Positions 53,315 to 61,940 of a stretch of DNA of 64,000 nt are shown here, piece after piece. The notes below the pieces were generated by a model. It did not search any database. It was not told the DNA's origin and saw only the letters and a list, made by a program, of their open reading frames with translations. How positions within the stretch are numbered: position 1 is the first letter of the stretch; each line of letters opens with the position of its first letter. The translations under genes were made by a program, and so were the position numbers. Source of the stretch: Exiguobacterium sp. s124 (GTDB lineage Bacteria; Bacillota; Bacilli; Exiguobacteriales; Exiguobacteriaceae); contig NZ_JACSKH010000001.1 of NCBI RefSeq assembly GCF_018617485.1, positions 930,001 through 994,000 of the forward strand, read 5' to 3'.

Positions 53315-54063
53315 CTTGTATCGTCGCCTTTCTCGGATATCGGTTGCGCTCCTTAACGCTCTCAGGAGCAATCTTGACGGTGATAACAGGGGTATTGATT
53401 GGACTGTCGTTTGGGTGGTTCGGACTTTATTTACTCGGCGTCTTCTTCTCGACGTCTTCTCTCGCATCAAAATATCGATCTCGCGATAAAGTAAGTGTGG
53501 ATGAAATCGTCGAGAAAACGGGGGCTCGAGACGCCATCCAAGTGTTAGCCAATGGAGGGGTAGGGATACTTTGTGCCCTCGGTTATTTGCTGACGGACGA
53601 TGTTGTCTATCTATACATGTACATCGTGTCCATTGCAGCAGCGACGAGTGACACGTGGGGATCTGAATTCGGTGTCCTCGCAAAACGTAAACCTCGGTTC
53701 ATGTTCTCGTTCAGGGAAGTTGAGCCGGGAACGAGTGGCGCTGTCTCAACATTTGGAACGGTCATGTCGGTATTAGGCGCATTTATGATTGTCTGCTCAT
53801 CTCTTTTGTTTGTCGAATTAGACTTGGCATTACTATTGGCACTTTGGGGAATCGGACTAAGTGGAAGCGTCATCGACACATTGCTCGGTGCAACAGTACA
53901 ACGAAAGTTTCGCTGTACGGTGTGTGGGAAGTTGACCGAGAAGAACATTCATCATCAAGTTCCGACAACATATGTGTCGGGATGGCGAGTTTTTGGAAAC
54001 GATGCAGTCAATTTTTTGTCCGTATTTGGAGCGGCGATGATTTGTTTTTTCGTGTTCGGATGA
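53293..54063 (+). CDS. DUF92 membrane protein (TMEM19/VTE6-like)
   Basis: A polytopic membrane protein of 256 residues with six to seven TM helices (first about 1-20). The DUF92 signature includes GLSFGWFGLYLLG, SSLASKYR, QVLANGGVG and AAATSDTWGSEFG. Plant VTE6 of this family is a phytyl-phosphate kinase; the bacterial role is not known. ATG 53293 follows GGAGATGA inside the end of fthC. Confidence 0.87.
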   Translation: MFAIFVVTCIVAFLGYRLRSLTLSGAILTVITGVLIGLSFGWFGLYLLGVFFSTSSLASKYRSRDKVSVDEIVEKTGARDAIQVLANGGVGILCALGYLLTDDVVYLYMYIVSIAAATSDTWGSEFGVLAKRKPRFMFSFREVEPGTSGAVSTFGTVMSVLGAFMIVCSSLLFVELDLALLLALWGIGLSGSVIDTLLGATVQRKFRCTVCGKLTEKNIHHQVPTTYVSGWRVFGNDAVNFLSVFGAAMICFFVFG

Positions 54064-54125
54064 AAATAGTACAGGAAATGAAGATGTTTCAAATGAATGT
54101 GAAAGTTGTCACAATATTGCCAAAG

Positions 54126-54139
54126 TGAAAACGGTTTCC
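54126..54139 (+). promoter_or_regulatory. cre-like CcpA site upstream of ldh
   Basis: TGAAAACGGTTTCC matches TGWAANCGNTNWCA at 13 of 14 positions, about 25 bases upstream of the first Rex-like site. CcpA control of ldh is plausible. Confidence 0.6.
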
Positions 54140-54153
54140 GCTGTAGTTAGGGT

Positions 54154-54194
54154 TTGTGAATGATGTTACAATCTTGTTGTAACAGAGATAACAA
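54154..54194 (+). promoter_or_regulatory. Two tandem Rex-like operators upstream of ldh
   Basis: TTGTGAATGATGTTACAA (54154-54171) and TTGTAACAGAGATAACAA (54177-54194), 23 bases apart, resemble TTGTGAANNNNTTCACAA with 12 and 10 of 14 fixed positions. A candidate -10 TACAAT (54167-54172) lies within the first. Between them GTTACAA-N5-TTGTAAC is a perfect inverted repeat. NADH-dependent repression by Rex is inferred. Confidence 0.6.
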
Positions 54195-54232
54195 ATACAT
54201 GAAACAGATTGTTCGAAGGGTGGAGAAACAAT

Positions 54233-55189
54233 ATGGAAACATTAAATCATGCTAAAGTAACGCGCGTTGCACTCGTAGGGGCAGGGGCAGTTGGAGCGAG
54301 CTTCGCATACCAGTTAACGACAGCAAGTCTTTGTGAAGAGCTTGTCATCATTGACATCAACAAGGCAAAAGCAGAAGGGGAAGCGATGGACTTGAACCAC
54401 GGTGTCTCGTTCGCATCTTCACCAATGCGTGTTTGGGCAGGAGACTACGCAGACTGTGGTGTAGCAGATATCGTCGTCATTACTGCAGGTGCACCACAAC
54501 GTCCAGGGGAGACTCGTCTTGACCTCGTTGAAAAAAATGCGAAGATCATGAAATCGATGATTTCAGACATTATGGATTCTGGCTTTGATGGTATCATCAT
54601 TATTGCCTCAAACCCAGTCGACATTATGACACATTTGGCATGGAAATATTCTGGACTTCCGAAGCATCGCGTCTTCGGATCCGGTACAGTGCTCGATACG
54701 TCTCGTTTACGTTACATGCTCGGCGATTATTTCAACGTCGACCCACGCAACTGTCATGCCTACATCATGGGTGAACATGGTGACACCGAGTTCGCTGCAT
54801 GGAGCAATGCCCGAATTTACGGGAAGTCTGTTGAACAGTTGCTTGAAGAGCATGATGAATATAACTGGCAAGACCTTGAGGACATTTATGTGAACGTACG
54901 TGATGCGGCTTATCACATCATCGAACGTAAAGGTGCGACATACTATGCTATCGGACTCGGATTACTTCGCCTTGTCAAAGCGGTTCTTCGTAACGAAAAC
55001 ACGTTGTTGACAGTCGGTGCTCACCTCGATGGGGAATACGGATTACACGATATTCATATCGGGGTACCGGCCATCATCAACCGTCAAGGTGTGCGTGAAG
55101 TCGTTGAGATTGAATTGTCAGAAGAAGAGCATCAAAAAATGCAACATTCTGCGAATGTCCTCATGAAAACGATGGAGCCTGTCTTGTAA
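54233..55189 (+). CDS. ldh: L-lactate dehydrogenase
   Basis: NAD-dependent reduction of pyruvate to L-lactate in fermentation. It is 318 residues: Rossmann motif GAGAVGAS 16-23, substrate Arg region [12 protein letters not shown], catalytic His in [12 protein letters not shown] 54233 follows AAGGGTGGAG. The upstream region carries Rex-like and cre-like sites. Confidence 0.96.
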   Translation: METLNHAKVTRVALVGAGAVGASFAYQLTTASLCEELVIIDINKAKAEGEAMDLNHGVSFASSPMRVWAGDYADCGVADIVVITAGAPQRPGETRLDLVEKNAKIMKSMISDIMDSGFDGIIIIASNPVDIMTHLAWKYSGLPKHRVFGSGTVLDTSRLRYMLGDYFNVDPRNCHAYIMGEHGDTEFAAWSNARIYGKSVEQLLEEHDEYNWQDLEDIYVNVRDAAYHIIERKGATYYAIGLGLLRLVKAVLRNENTLLTVGAHLDGEYGLHDIHIGVPAIINRQGVREVVEIELSEEEHQKMQHSANVLMKTMEPVL

Positions 55190-55204
55190 TCTAAATACTG
55201 ATTT

Positions 55205-55234
55205 ACCCGTAGCCGTAGAGGTTGCGGGTTTTTT
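55205..55234 (+). terminator. Terminator after ldh
   Basis: ACCCGTAGCC (55205-55214), loop GTAGA, GGTTGCGGGT (55220-55229) with two G-U pairs, then T-run. Confidence 0.8.
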
Positions 55235-55310
55235 GTACGTTTGAAACAAGTCACGACTTTGTGGTGAGATGTCACGTGATTTACAATAGAATAAGAGAGG
55301 AGGGGTATTG

Positions 55311-56360
55311 GTGGCGACATGCTTTTGGGAAGATATTTATCAGGCGGTCGAGGACGGTGGCCGAATCGAAGGGATCTTAGAGCCGTCCCGTGCGGTCATC
55401 TTGTTTGATACAAAAGCAGGTGACCGCTATGACCTATACGTTCAAACTGAAAAAGCGTGGGCGAATCATGTCAGTACCGATGTGAACGCCATCCTGAGCG
55501 CATTTCGTCTATCTCGAATCGGGCGAAAGCGATTGACGCTTCATATATATGGTGAACGTCTTGTCGATGAAGAGCGGATCGAGAGCATGACTTTCCCGAT
55601 TCCACCGAGAGTGACGTTATCTCGCTCGATTTGTAGCCCTACGATGGAAGACGATCGTTTTCGAATGCTCGCGGTCGCAATGGATCGAAAGAAGAAAGCG
55701 GAGTTAAAGAAACGATTCTCGTTCGGCAAACCACAAGTAGTGTACGGGTTGATGTTCATTACGTTTTTAGTCATGTGGCTGGCTGAATCCGTCGGTTCGA
55801 CGCTCGATCCGAACACGTTGATTGCATTCGGTGCGAAAGTGAACCCACTCATCGACGAGGGAGAGTGGTGGCGGTTGATTACGCCGATGTTTTTGCATAT
55901 CGGATGGTTTCACTTTGCCATCAATATGTTTGCGCTCTGGTCACTTGGTCCGCTCGTTGAACGGATGTATGGGTCGATCCGGTTTTTTATCATATACGTG
56001 GTTGGTGGCATTCTAGCGACGACGGCATCATATGCGTTCAGTGAATCGATTTCAGCCGGGGCATCAGGAGCATTATTTGGTCTGGTCGGCGCGCTTCTCT
56101 ATTTTGGACTTCGTGATCGCTCCCTCTTTATGAAGACGCTCGGACCTCCGCTGTTTATTATGTTAGGATTAAATGTGGGACTTGCGTTTGTACTAGGCGC
56201 GAGTTTGGACCACTTCGCGCATGCGGGTGGGTTACTTGGTGGATTCGTCGTCTCTGGGGTCGTCGGATTGCCCGATGAAAAAAATCGCAAGCAACGTATC
56301 TTATTTTCTGTGCTCGCGACCGTGTTATTTGGTCTACTATATGGGTACGGTTCTTGGTAA
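55311..56360 (+). CDS. gluP: Rhomboid-family intramembrane serine protease (GluP-like, no TPR tail)
   Basis: Membrane protease of 349 residues. An N-terminal cytoplasmic region (about 1-140) precedes six TM helices. Catalytic Ser is in GASGALFG (about S252) and the His in LDHFAHAGG (about 301-304); HIGWFHFAINM marks helix 2. B. subtilis GluP (YqgP, 507 residues) has a C-terminal TPR domain that is missing here. GTG 55311 is preferred over TTG 55308 because of spacing from GGAGGGG. The M42 peptidase gene follows; its ribosome binding site begins in the stop codon. Confidence 0.9.
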   Translation: MATCFWEDIYQAVEDGGRIEGILEPSRAVILFDTKAGDRYDLYVQTEKAWANHVSTDVNAILSAFRLSRIGRKRLTLHIYGERLVDEERIESMTFPIPPRVTLSRSICSPTMEDDRFRMLAVAMDRKKKAELKKRFSFGKPQVVYGLMFITFLVMWLAESVGSTLDPNTLIAFGAKVNPLIDEGEWWRLITPMFLHIGWFHFAINMFALWSLGPLVERMYGSIRFFIIYVVGGILATTASYAFSESISAGASGALFGLVGALLYFGLRDRSLFMKTLGPPLFIMLGLNVGLAFVLGASLDHFAHAGGLLGGFVVSGVVGLPDEKNRKQRILFSVLATVLFGLLYGYGSW

Positions 56361-56369
56361 GGAGAGAAT

Positions 56370-57395
56370 ATGATGATTGATACACTGAAAACATTAGTTG
56401 AAATTCCAAGTCCGTCTGGTATGACGGAGGAGGCGATTCGTTTTGCAGAAAAAGAGCTTCAGTCAATCGGTGTTAAAACGTCTCGGCTACATAAAGGGGC
56501 ATTACTGGCCACATTCCCGGGTCGCTCGAAGGAGGCGCGTCTATTGACGGCGCATGTCGATACACTTGGAGCGATGGTCAAGGACATTTTGCCAAGTGGA
56601 CGCTTACGACTCACTCAAGTTGGAGGGTACGCTTGGACGGCAATTGAAGGTGAGAACTGTCTCGTTCATCGTGAGGAAGGCGAGGCAATCGAAGGGACCA
56701 TCCTCATCCATCAATCGAGTGTGCATGTCTATAAAGACACGAATTCTGCAGAGCGCTCTCCATCAAACATTGAAGTTCGGTTGGATGAGAAAGTTCATTC
56801 TCGTGAAGATGTGACGGCACTTGGAATCGAAATCGGGGACTTCGTATCATTTGATCCACGATTCAAGGTGACGACTTCCGGATACGTGAAATCACGTCAT
56901 TTGGATGATAAAGCATCCGTAGTTATTTTATTAGACTTGGCTAAAGATTTGGTTAGCTACGACTTGCCTCACACGGTTCACTTCTTGATTTCGAATTATG
57001 AAGAAGTTGGATTCGGGGGCAATGCAGGCATTCCGGAAGAGGTTGTGGAATACATTGCCGTCGACATGGGAGCGCTCGGAGATGGTCAACATTCAGATGA
57101 ATATACAGTCTCAATTTGTGCCAAAGATTCATCTGGACCATATGACATCAATCTTCGCAGAAAGTTTACCTCATTATGTAAGGAGCATGACATTGCATAT
57201 AAGGTAGATATCTATCCTTATTATGGATCGGATGCATCGGCTGCCATTCGTGCAGGCTACGATGTAAAGCATGCTTTGATTGGTCCAGGGATTGAGTCGA
57301 GTCATAGCTATGAACGGACACATGTGTCATCTATGGAAGCGACAAGGGAATTGTTAAATCGTTATGTCCAGTCCACGATGGAGGAAGAAGCATGA
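56370..57395 (+). CDS. M42 family metallopeptidase
   Basis: Cytosolic dinuclear metallo-aminopeptidase (M42, FrvX/tetrahedral-aminopeptidase type), 341 residues. Metal and catalytic motifs in order: TAHVDTLGA (H, D), SRHLDDKA (bridging D), NYEEVGFGG (E, E), VDMG (D), and SSHSYERTH (H). It probably trims peptides in the cytoplasm. AAGGAGAG precedes ATG 56370. It overlaps yqgQ by 4 bases. Confidence 0.93.
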   Translation: MMIDTLKTLVEIPSPSGMTEEAIRFAEKELQSIGVKTSRLHKGALLATFPGRSKEARLLTAHVDTLGAMVKDILPSGRLRLTQVGGYAWTAIEGENCLVHREEGEAIEGTILIHQSSVHVYKDTNSAERSPSNIEVRLDEKVHSREDVTALGIEIGDFVSFDPRFKVTTSGYVKSRHLDDKASVVILLDLAKDLVSYDLPHTVHFLISNYEEVGFGGNAGIPEEVVEYIAVDMGALGDGQHSDEYTVSICAKDSSGPYDINLRRKFTSLCKEHDIAYKVDIYPYYGSDASAAIRAGYDVKHALIGPGIESSHSYERTHVSSMEATRELLNRYVQSTMEEEA

Positions 57396-57586
57396 AAAAC
57401 TTTTATGATGTCCAACAGTTTTTAAAGTCGTTCGGAACCATTATTTATATCGGGGAACGGGATGCAGAAATCTCACTGATGATGATGGAACTCGACGAGT
57501 TGTATGAAGGGGGCATCATCGAACAGCGTGTTTATGATACAGCGAAAATCATTTTGACCCACGAATTAAAAAATTCAACAGATTGA
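57392..57586 (+). CDS. yqgQ: YqgQ family protein
   Basis: A 64-residue helical protein (DVQQFLKSFGTIIYIGERDAE...ELDELYEGGII) of the YqgQ/DUF910 family, which in B. subtilis lies just before glcK. Structure of the family is a small three-helix bundle; function unknown. ATG overlaps the M42 stop (ATGA). Confidence 0.92.
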   Translation: MKNFYDVQQFLKSFGTIIYIGERDAEISLMMMELDELYEGGIIEQRVYDTAKIILTHELKNSTD

Positions 57587-57591
57587 CAGAA

Positions 57592-57625
57592 ATCCCCTTA
57601 GTGCAAAGGGTTGCACTAAGGGGAT
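57592..57625 (+). other. Strong hairpin between yqgQ and glcK
   Basis: ATCCCCTTAGTGCAA (57592-57606), loop AGGG, TTGCACTAAGGGGAT (57611-57625): a perfect 15-bp stem with 4-base loop but no T-run. Its right arm contains the likely -35 box of glcK. Confidence 0.85.
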
Positions 57626-57638
57626 AATAGTGTACACT
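57611..57638 (+). promoter_or_regulatory. Candidate promoter of glcK
   Basis: TTGCAC at 57611-57616 and TACACT at 57633-57638, spacer 16. A cre-like sequence TGAAAGCGATTTAG (57645-57658; 12 of 14) follows at about the start site. Confidence 0.5.
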
Positions 57639-57679
57639 ATTCAATGAAAGCGATTTAGTTGAGATGAGGAGTGAACGGT

Positions 57680-58642
57680 ATGAAATGGTTATTAGGAATC
57701 GACATCGGTGGTACAACGGTGAAGATGGCTGTTTTAGACATGAATGGCATCATTTCTGATAAGTGGGAAGTTAAAACGGATATTCGAGAAAACGGTGTAC
57801 ATATTCCAAAAGACATCGCAGCCTCATTTGAAACGTATTTAGAGACATCAGGGAAGAAAAAAGAAGATTTCGCAGGTGCAGGAATCGGGGCACCCGGATT
57901 TATTAGTTTCACAGAGGGTGTTGTCGAATATTCACCGAACATCGGTTGGAAAGACTTCGCACTCGTGAGTGAATTCGAAAAGGCGGTCGGTCTTCCGGCA
58001 GTTCTCGAAAACGATGCGAATGCTGCTGCCCTCGGTGAAATGTGGAAGGGTGCCGGAGAAGGTGCATCAGAACTACTCGCCATCACGCTCGGAACAGGCG
58101 TCGGTGGAGGCGTCATTACGAACGGGAACATCGTTCATGGTACGGCTGGAATGGCCGGAGAAATCGGTCATATTACCGTCGAGCGAGATGAGGCGAAAGC
58201 AGTAAAATGTGGTTGTGGTCGTCTAGGGTGTATCGAAACGATTGCCTCTGCGACAGGTATTTCTCGTTTAGCCCTCCAAAAACGAAAAAATCAACATACT
58301 ACATTGAACGAATTGAAAGAAGTAACGGCACGTGACGTATTTGAAGCATATAAAGCCGGAGACGCGATTGCGACAGAAGTTATCGATGAGATGACAGAAT
58401 ACCTCGGATTGACGATTTCAAATATCGCAAACACGCTCAACCCGAAAATGATCGTCATCGGTGGTGGCGTCTCGAAAGCGGGTTCAGCATTGCTTGAACC
58501 GCTTGATGCTCAATTCAAGCGCTTTGCGCTCGAACGTGTATATGAGTCGACGACGTTTAAAATTGCTGAACTCGAAAATGATGCCGGTGTGATTGGATGT
58601 GCTTGGCTCGCACGTAAACACTTCCTTCCGACTCGCGTATAA
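57680..58642 (+). CDS. glcK: Glucokinase (ROK family)
   Basis: Phosphorylates glucose to glucose 6-phosphate with ATP. It is 320 residues: GIDIGGTTVKMAV at the start, sugar-binding ENDANAAALGE, ROK signature GEIGHITVERD and zinc motif CGCGRLGCIE. ATG 57680 lies 8 bases after GAGGAG. The preceding yqgQ matches the B. subtilis order. Confidence 0.95.
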   Translation: MKWLLGIDIGGTTVKMAVLDMNGIISDKWEVKTDIRENGVHIPKDIAASFETYLETSGKKKEDFAGAGIGAPGFISFTEGVVEYSPNIGWKDFALVSEFEKAVGLPAVLENDANAAALGEMWKGAGEGASELLAITLGTGVGGGVITNGNIVHGTAGMAGEIGHITVERDEAKAVKCGCGRLGCIETIASATGISRLALQKRKNQHTTLNELKEVTARDVFEAYKAGDAIATEVIDEMTEYLGLTISNIANTLNPKMIVIGGGVSKAGSALLEPLDAQFKRFALERVYESTTFKIAELENDAGVIGCAWLARKHFLPTRV

Positions 58643-58647
58643 AACGG

Positions 58648-58676
58648 ACACGTCTGCACACTGCAGGCGTGTTTTC
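58648..58676 (+). terminator. Terminator after glcK
   Basis: ACACGTCTGCA (58648-58658), loop CAC, TGCAGGCGTGT (58662-58672) with one G-U pair, then T residues. Confidence 0.78.
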
Positions 58677-58867
58677 TTATGGGAAAGGGTATGGGATATT
58701 GTAAAATTTGTAACGTCACAGTTGATTTTTTATTAAAAAAGGGGTAAGATTTGGACTTGATACTGGACGTGTACTATTCATATTGAATTGTACAAAGATT
58801 GAACAAATATAAAAAATAATGGCTAATAAAAACATGCCGAAAACTGAAAAGAGGAGGAGACCGTCAG

Positions 58868-60784
58868 ATGAATTCATCTCAACGCTTCTCGAAGCTATCG
58901 ACGAGACTGAACGATACGGTCCGCGCTTCGTTTCAAGAATATCGTCTATTTTGGATTTTTACGTTATTGCTTTGGACGAAGACGTATATCGTCTATCAAT
59001 TTTTCTTTAACATTCCGATTGAAAACACCGCACAAGCCTTTATCTTGCTGATCAGCCCGATCAGCTCGACAATATTCCTGTTTGCTTTCCATTTCTTCTT
59101 TAAAGGAAACAAACAAAAATGGGTGCTCTACACACTTTATGCGCTCGCCTCATTCATCTTATTTGCGGATGCCGTGTACTATCGTGAATTCACGGACTAT
59201 TTAACAATGCCAGTCATTATGCAACCATCGAACATGGAGACGCTGTCGACATCGTTCACATCACTTCTTGAATGGAAAGACTTAATCATCCTTGGCGATG
59301 TATTCGTCTTACCATTTATCTTGTGGCGTATGAACATGAAAGAGAATGCCGCTTCACATAGACGCGCACTCGTCACGTTCGTTGCCGCTGTATCGGTATT
59401 CTTGTTCAACCTTTCATTGGCTGAAACAGAACGACCTGAATTGTTGACTCGTTCATTCGACCGTGAATTATTAGTGAAAAACATCGGAACATTTAACTTC
59501 CATGTATATGATGCGATGCTTCAAACGAAAACATCTGCTCAAAAAGCGATGGCTGATGAATCTGAGCTCGCAACAATCGAACAGTTCACCCGTCAAAACT
59601 ATGCTGCACCGAACCCAGATTTGTTTGGTAAGTATAAAGGGAAGAACGTAATTGTTGTTTCGTTTGAATCAGCACAGAATTTCACACATAACATGAAAGC
59701 GCCGAACGGTGAATATATCACGCCAAACTTGAACAAGCTGATTGAAGAGTCTCACTATTGGCCAAACTACTACCATACAGTAGGTCAAGGGAAGACATCG
59801 GATGCGGAGTTTGCGCTCGATAACTCACTATACGGCTTACCGCGTGGTGCTGTGTACTTTACGAACGCGGATAACGAATATCAAGCACTTCCAGAGTTGA
59901 TTAAAGAAGATAACTATTATTCGGCCGTATTCCATGCGAACAATAAATCGTTCTGGAACCGTGACCAAATGTATAAAAATATTGGTGTCGACCAATTCTT
60001 CGATGAGAAGAGCTACGATCTTGGAAATCCAGAAGACATGACAGAATGGGGTCTCTTAGATGATAGTTTCTTCGAACAATCGATTCCGATGCTTCAAGAA
60101 TTGCCTGAGCCGTATTATGCGAAGTTCATCACATTGACGAACCACTTCCCATATACGATGCCAAGCGAAGACTATGAACTCGTACCGAAGTTCGAGACAA
60201 GTTCAACAACGTTAAACAACTTCCCACAGGCGCTTGCTTATCAAGACTATGCACTCGGTCTCTTCATCGATCAATTGAAAGAGAACGGAATGTGGGATGA
60301 TACGATTTTCGTCGTATACGGTGACCATTATGGTATCTCGACGAACCACAACAATGCGATGGCAGAGTTGCTCGGGAAGGAAGAGTTGACGCCATATGAT
60401 GTGGCGAAATTGCAACAAGTCCCGTTCGCTGTTCACTTGCCAGGTCAAGACAAAGGTGAAGTGCATGAAACGATCGGAAGTCATGTCGACATGAAACCGA
60501 CAATCCTGCATTTACTTGGAATTGACACGTCGGACACAATTGGATTCGGGAATGACTTATTCTCTGAAAACCGAAACAGCCGTGCAATCTTCCGAGATGG
60601 TACGGTCGTGACCGATGAATATGTGTGGACACAATCGACGTGTTACAATGCTACATCTGGAGAAGTAGTGGAAGACACGACACTTTGTGGTCCAATGACG
60701 GAAGAAGCGGAAAAAATCTTACAAATGAATGATGATTTGATTTACTCTGACTTGCTCCGTTTTAAAGAACAAACGAATGAATAA
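58868..60784 (+). CDS. ltaS: LtaS-family lipoteichoic acid synthase (YqgS position)
   Basis: Polymerises glycerol-phosphate from phosphatidylglycerol onto the LTA anchor. It is 638 residues: five TM helices in the first 185, a signal-peptidase-like region near SAQKAMAD (about 223-230), then the extracellular sulfatase-fold domain with catalytic T310 in GQGKTSDAEF, metal ligand E267 (SFESAQ) and VYGDHYG. Start ATG 58868 follows GAGGAGGAGA. B. subtilis yqgS, one of four LtaS paralogues, is at this place; whether this is the main synthase is not known. Confidence 0.93.
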   Translation: MNSSQRFSKLSTRLNDTVRASFQEYRLFWIFTLLLWTKTYIVYQFFFNIPIENTAQAFILLISPISSTIFLFAFHFFFKGNKQKWVLYTLYALASFILFADAVYYREFTDYLTMPVIMQPSNMETLSTSFTSLLEWKDLIILGDVFVLPFILWRMNMKENAASHRRALVTFVAAVSVFLFNLSLAETERPELLTRSFDRELLVKNIGTFNFHVYDAMLQTKTSAQKAMADESELATIEQFTRQNYAAPNPDLFGKYKGKNVIVVSFESAQNFTHNMKAPNGEYITPNLNKLIEESHYWPNYYHTVGQGKTSDAEFALDNSLYGLPRGAVYFTNADNEYQALPELIKEDNYYSAVFHANNKSFWNRDQMYKNIGVDQFFDEKSYDLGNPEDMTEWGLLDDSFFEQSIPMLQELPEPYYAKFITLTNHFPYTMPSEDYELVPKFETSSTTLNNFPQALAYQDYALGLFIDQLKENGMWDDTIFVVYGDHYGISTNHNNAMAELLGKEELTPYDVAKLQQVPFAVHLPGQDKGEVHETIGSHVDMKPTILHLLGIDTSDTIGFGNDLFSENRNSRAIFRDGTVVTDEYVWTQSTCYNATSGEVVEDTTLCGPMTEEAEKILQMNDDLIYSDLLRFKEQTNE

Positions 60785-60791
60785 CGTAATG

Positions 60792-60828
60792 ACGAACCAA
60801 ACCACAATGTGATTTGGTTCGTTTTTTG
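60792..60828 (+). terminator. Terminator after ltaS
   Basis: ACGAACCAAA (60792-60801) and TTTGGTTCGT (60813-60822), 11-base loop, then T-run. Confidence 0.85.
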
Positions 60829-60902
60829 GTTTTTTCTTTAACAACGTAGAATGTTAATCCTTTAGCACATTTTCATATAAATGTTGATTCGTTTTTAAGC
60901 AC

Positions 60903-60925
60903 AAAAAAAGCGACCGAAGTCGCTT
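60903..60925 (-). terminator. Terminator after the DUF2759 gene
   Basis: On the reverse strand AAGCGAC, TTCG loop, GTCGCTT, followed by seven T. Confidence 0.85.
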
Positions 60926-60948
60926 GATGATTGCTTGATGCGAATCCA

Positions 60949-61128
60949 TTAACCTGGAATACCACCGTAGATCAACGTGGCAACACCAAAGAATCCGAAT
61001 ACGAGTACAGTTAAACCTGCAACTGCGAGCGGAAAGAATTGGCGTTTTTTGAATGAACGAATCATTCCCCATACAGCCACAATCGCGACGATGACAGAAA
61101 TCCATCCGAACGGTTCATACAAATGCAT
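60949..61128 (-). CDS. yqgW: DUF2759 small membrane protein (YqgW-like)
   Basis: A 59-residue protein with two TM helices (MHLYEPFGWISVIVAIVAVW and FPLAVAGLTVLVFGFFG) around a basic loop (RSFKKRQ), ending GGIPG. It matches the DUF2759 style and lies just before the yqgX-like gene, as yqgW does in B. subtilis. Reverse-strand AAAGGGGGAA precedes the ATG at 61128. No function known. Confidence 0.82.
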   Translation of the reverse strand: MHLYEPFGWISVIVAIVAVWGMIRSFKKRQFFPLAVAGLTVLVFGFFGVATLIYGGIPG

Positions 61129-61286
61129 GACGAGTTCCCCCTTTAATTATACGTCATGAAATTCATAAAAATTTCACTGAAATATCATTATTATTTTATC
61201 CGATTATTGAGGCGCTGTCGAGCAAAGGTTGACATCGATACAATTTTGCCACAATATTGTTTTGAATGAGAGAGGGGGACCATCAC

Positions 61287-61907
61287 ATGCAAGTAAAGAA
61301 GATTACGTCTGGCTTAGCGCAAGAGAACGGATATGTTCTTGAAAAAGAAGGAACTGTCATCATCATCGATCCAGGGACGGATGACCCAAGATTTTTCGAG
61401 ACAATCGATCGCCTTGGAACACCTGCGGCGATTCTGTTGACCCACGCGCATTTCGATCACATCGGGGGGATTGATTCACTCCGTGAACGCTATCAAATCC
61501 CTGTGTACGTGCATCGTCTTGAAAGCGATTGGTTGATTGATGGAGAAAAGAACGGTGCAACAGCCTTCAATCTTGCTGTACCTGCGATGAAACGGGCAGA
61601 GAAAGTATACGAAGGTGATCTGTTGGTCATCGGCGATTTCACATTCCATCTATATCACACTCCAGGTCATTCTCCTGGTAGTGTCGTATTATATCTGGCG
61701 GATGAAGGTATTGCGTTTTGTGGGGACTTGATATTTAAACAATCAGTCGGTCGTACCGATTTATTCGGAGGCGATCAGGCGACGTTAATGGGATCCATTG
61801 AACGAATGAAGCACGTGATGCCGGGTGCGACGGTCCTTTACCCAGGTCACGGGCCAAAGACGACGCTTGAGGAAGAAAAGCAAACAAATCCATTCTTCAA
61901 GCAATAA
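61287..61907 (+). CDS. yqgX: MBL-fold metallo-hydrolase (YqgX, glyoxalase-II-like)
   Basis: Metallo-beta-lactamase-fold hydrolase of 206 residues. Metal motif H53-A-H55-F-D57-H58, later HTPGHSPGSV, GDLIF and YPGHGP supply further ligands. The family includes glyoxalase II-like thioesterases; the substrate here is not proven (bacillithiol conjugates are possible). ATG 61287 has AGAGGGGGA 8 bases upstream. A perfect TTGACA at 61229-61234 may be its -35 box. Confidence 0.92.
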   Translation: MQVKKITSGLAQENGYVLEKEGTVIIIDPGTDDPRFFETIDRLGTPAAILLTHAHFDHIGGIDSLRERYQIPVYVHRLESDWLIDGEKNGATAFNLAVPAMKRAEKVYEGDLLVIGDFTFHLYHTPGHSPGSVVLYLADEGIAFCGDLIFKQSVGRTDLFGGDQATLMGSIERMKHVMPGATVLYPGHGPKTTLEEEKQTNPFFKQ

Positions 61908-61940
61908 AAAAGATTGTCTCCGACGAGACAATCTTTTTTA
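61906..61940. terminator. Bidirectional terminator between yqgX and yqgY
   Basis: AAAAAAGATTGTCT (61906-61919) and AGACAATCTTTTTT (61926-61939), 6-base loop; works for both converging genes. Confidence 0.92.

Noticed and set aside
54105-54125. Extra Rex-like half-site (TTGTCACAAT) just before the cre-like site
   Set aside because: It lacks a second half at the right spacing.
57629-57638. AGTGTACACT palindrome upstream of glcK
   Set aside because: It overlaps the predicted -10 and is short; single copy, so not treated as an operator or as part of the TGTACA array seen upstream of mgsR.
58819-59010. Small forward frame of 63 codons before and inside ltaS
   Set aside because: It overlaps the ltaS ribosome binding site and N-terminal coding region in another frame and has no ribosome binding site of its own.
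60854-61105. 83-codon reverse-strand frame rich in Cys and Arg
   Set aside because: It is a shifted frame of the real DUF2759 gene (60949-61128), which has a ribosome binding site, membrane helices and terminator.
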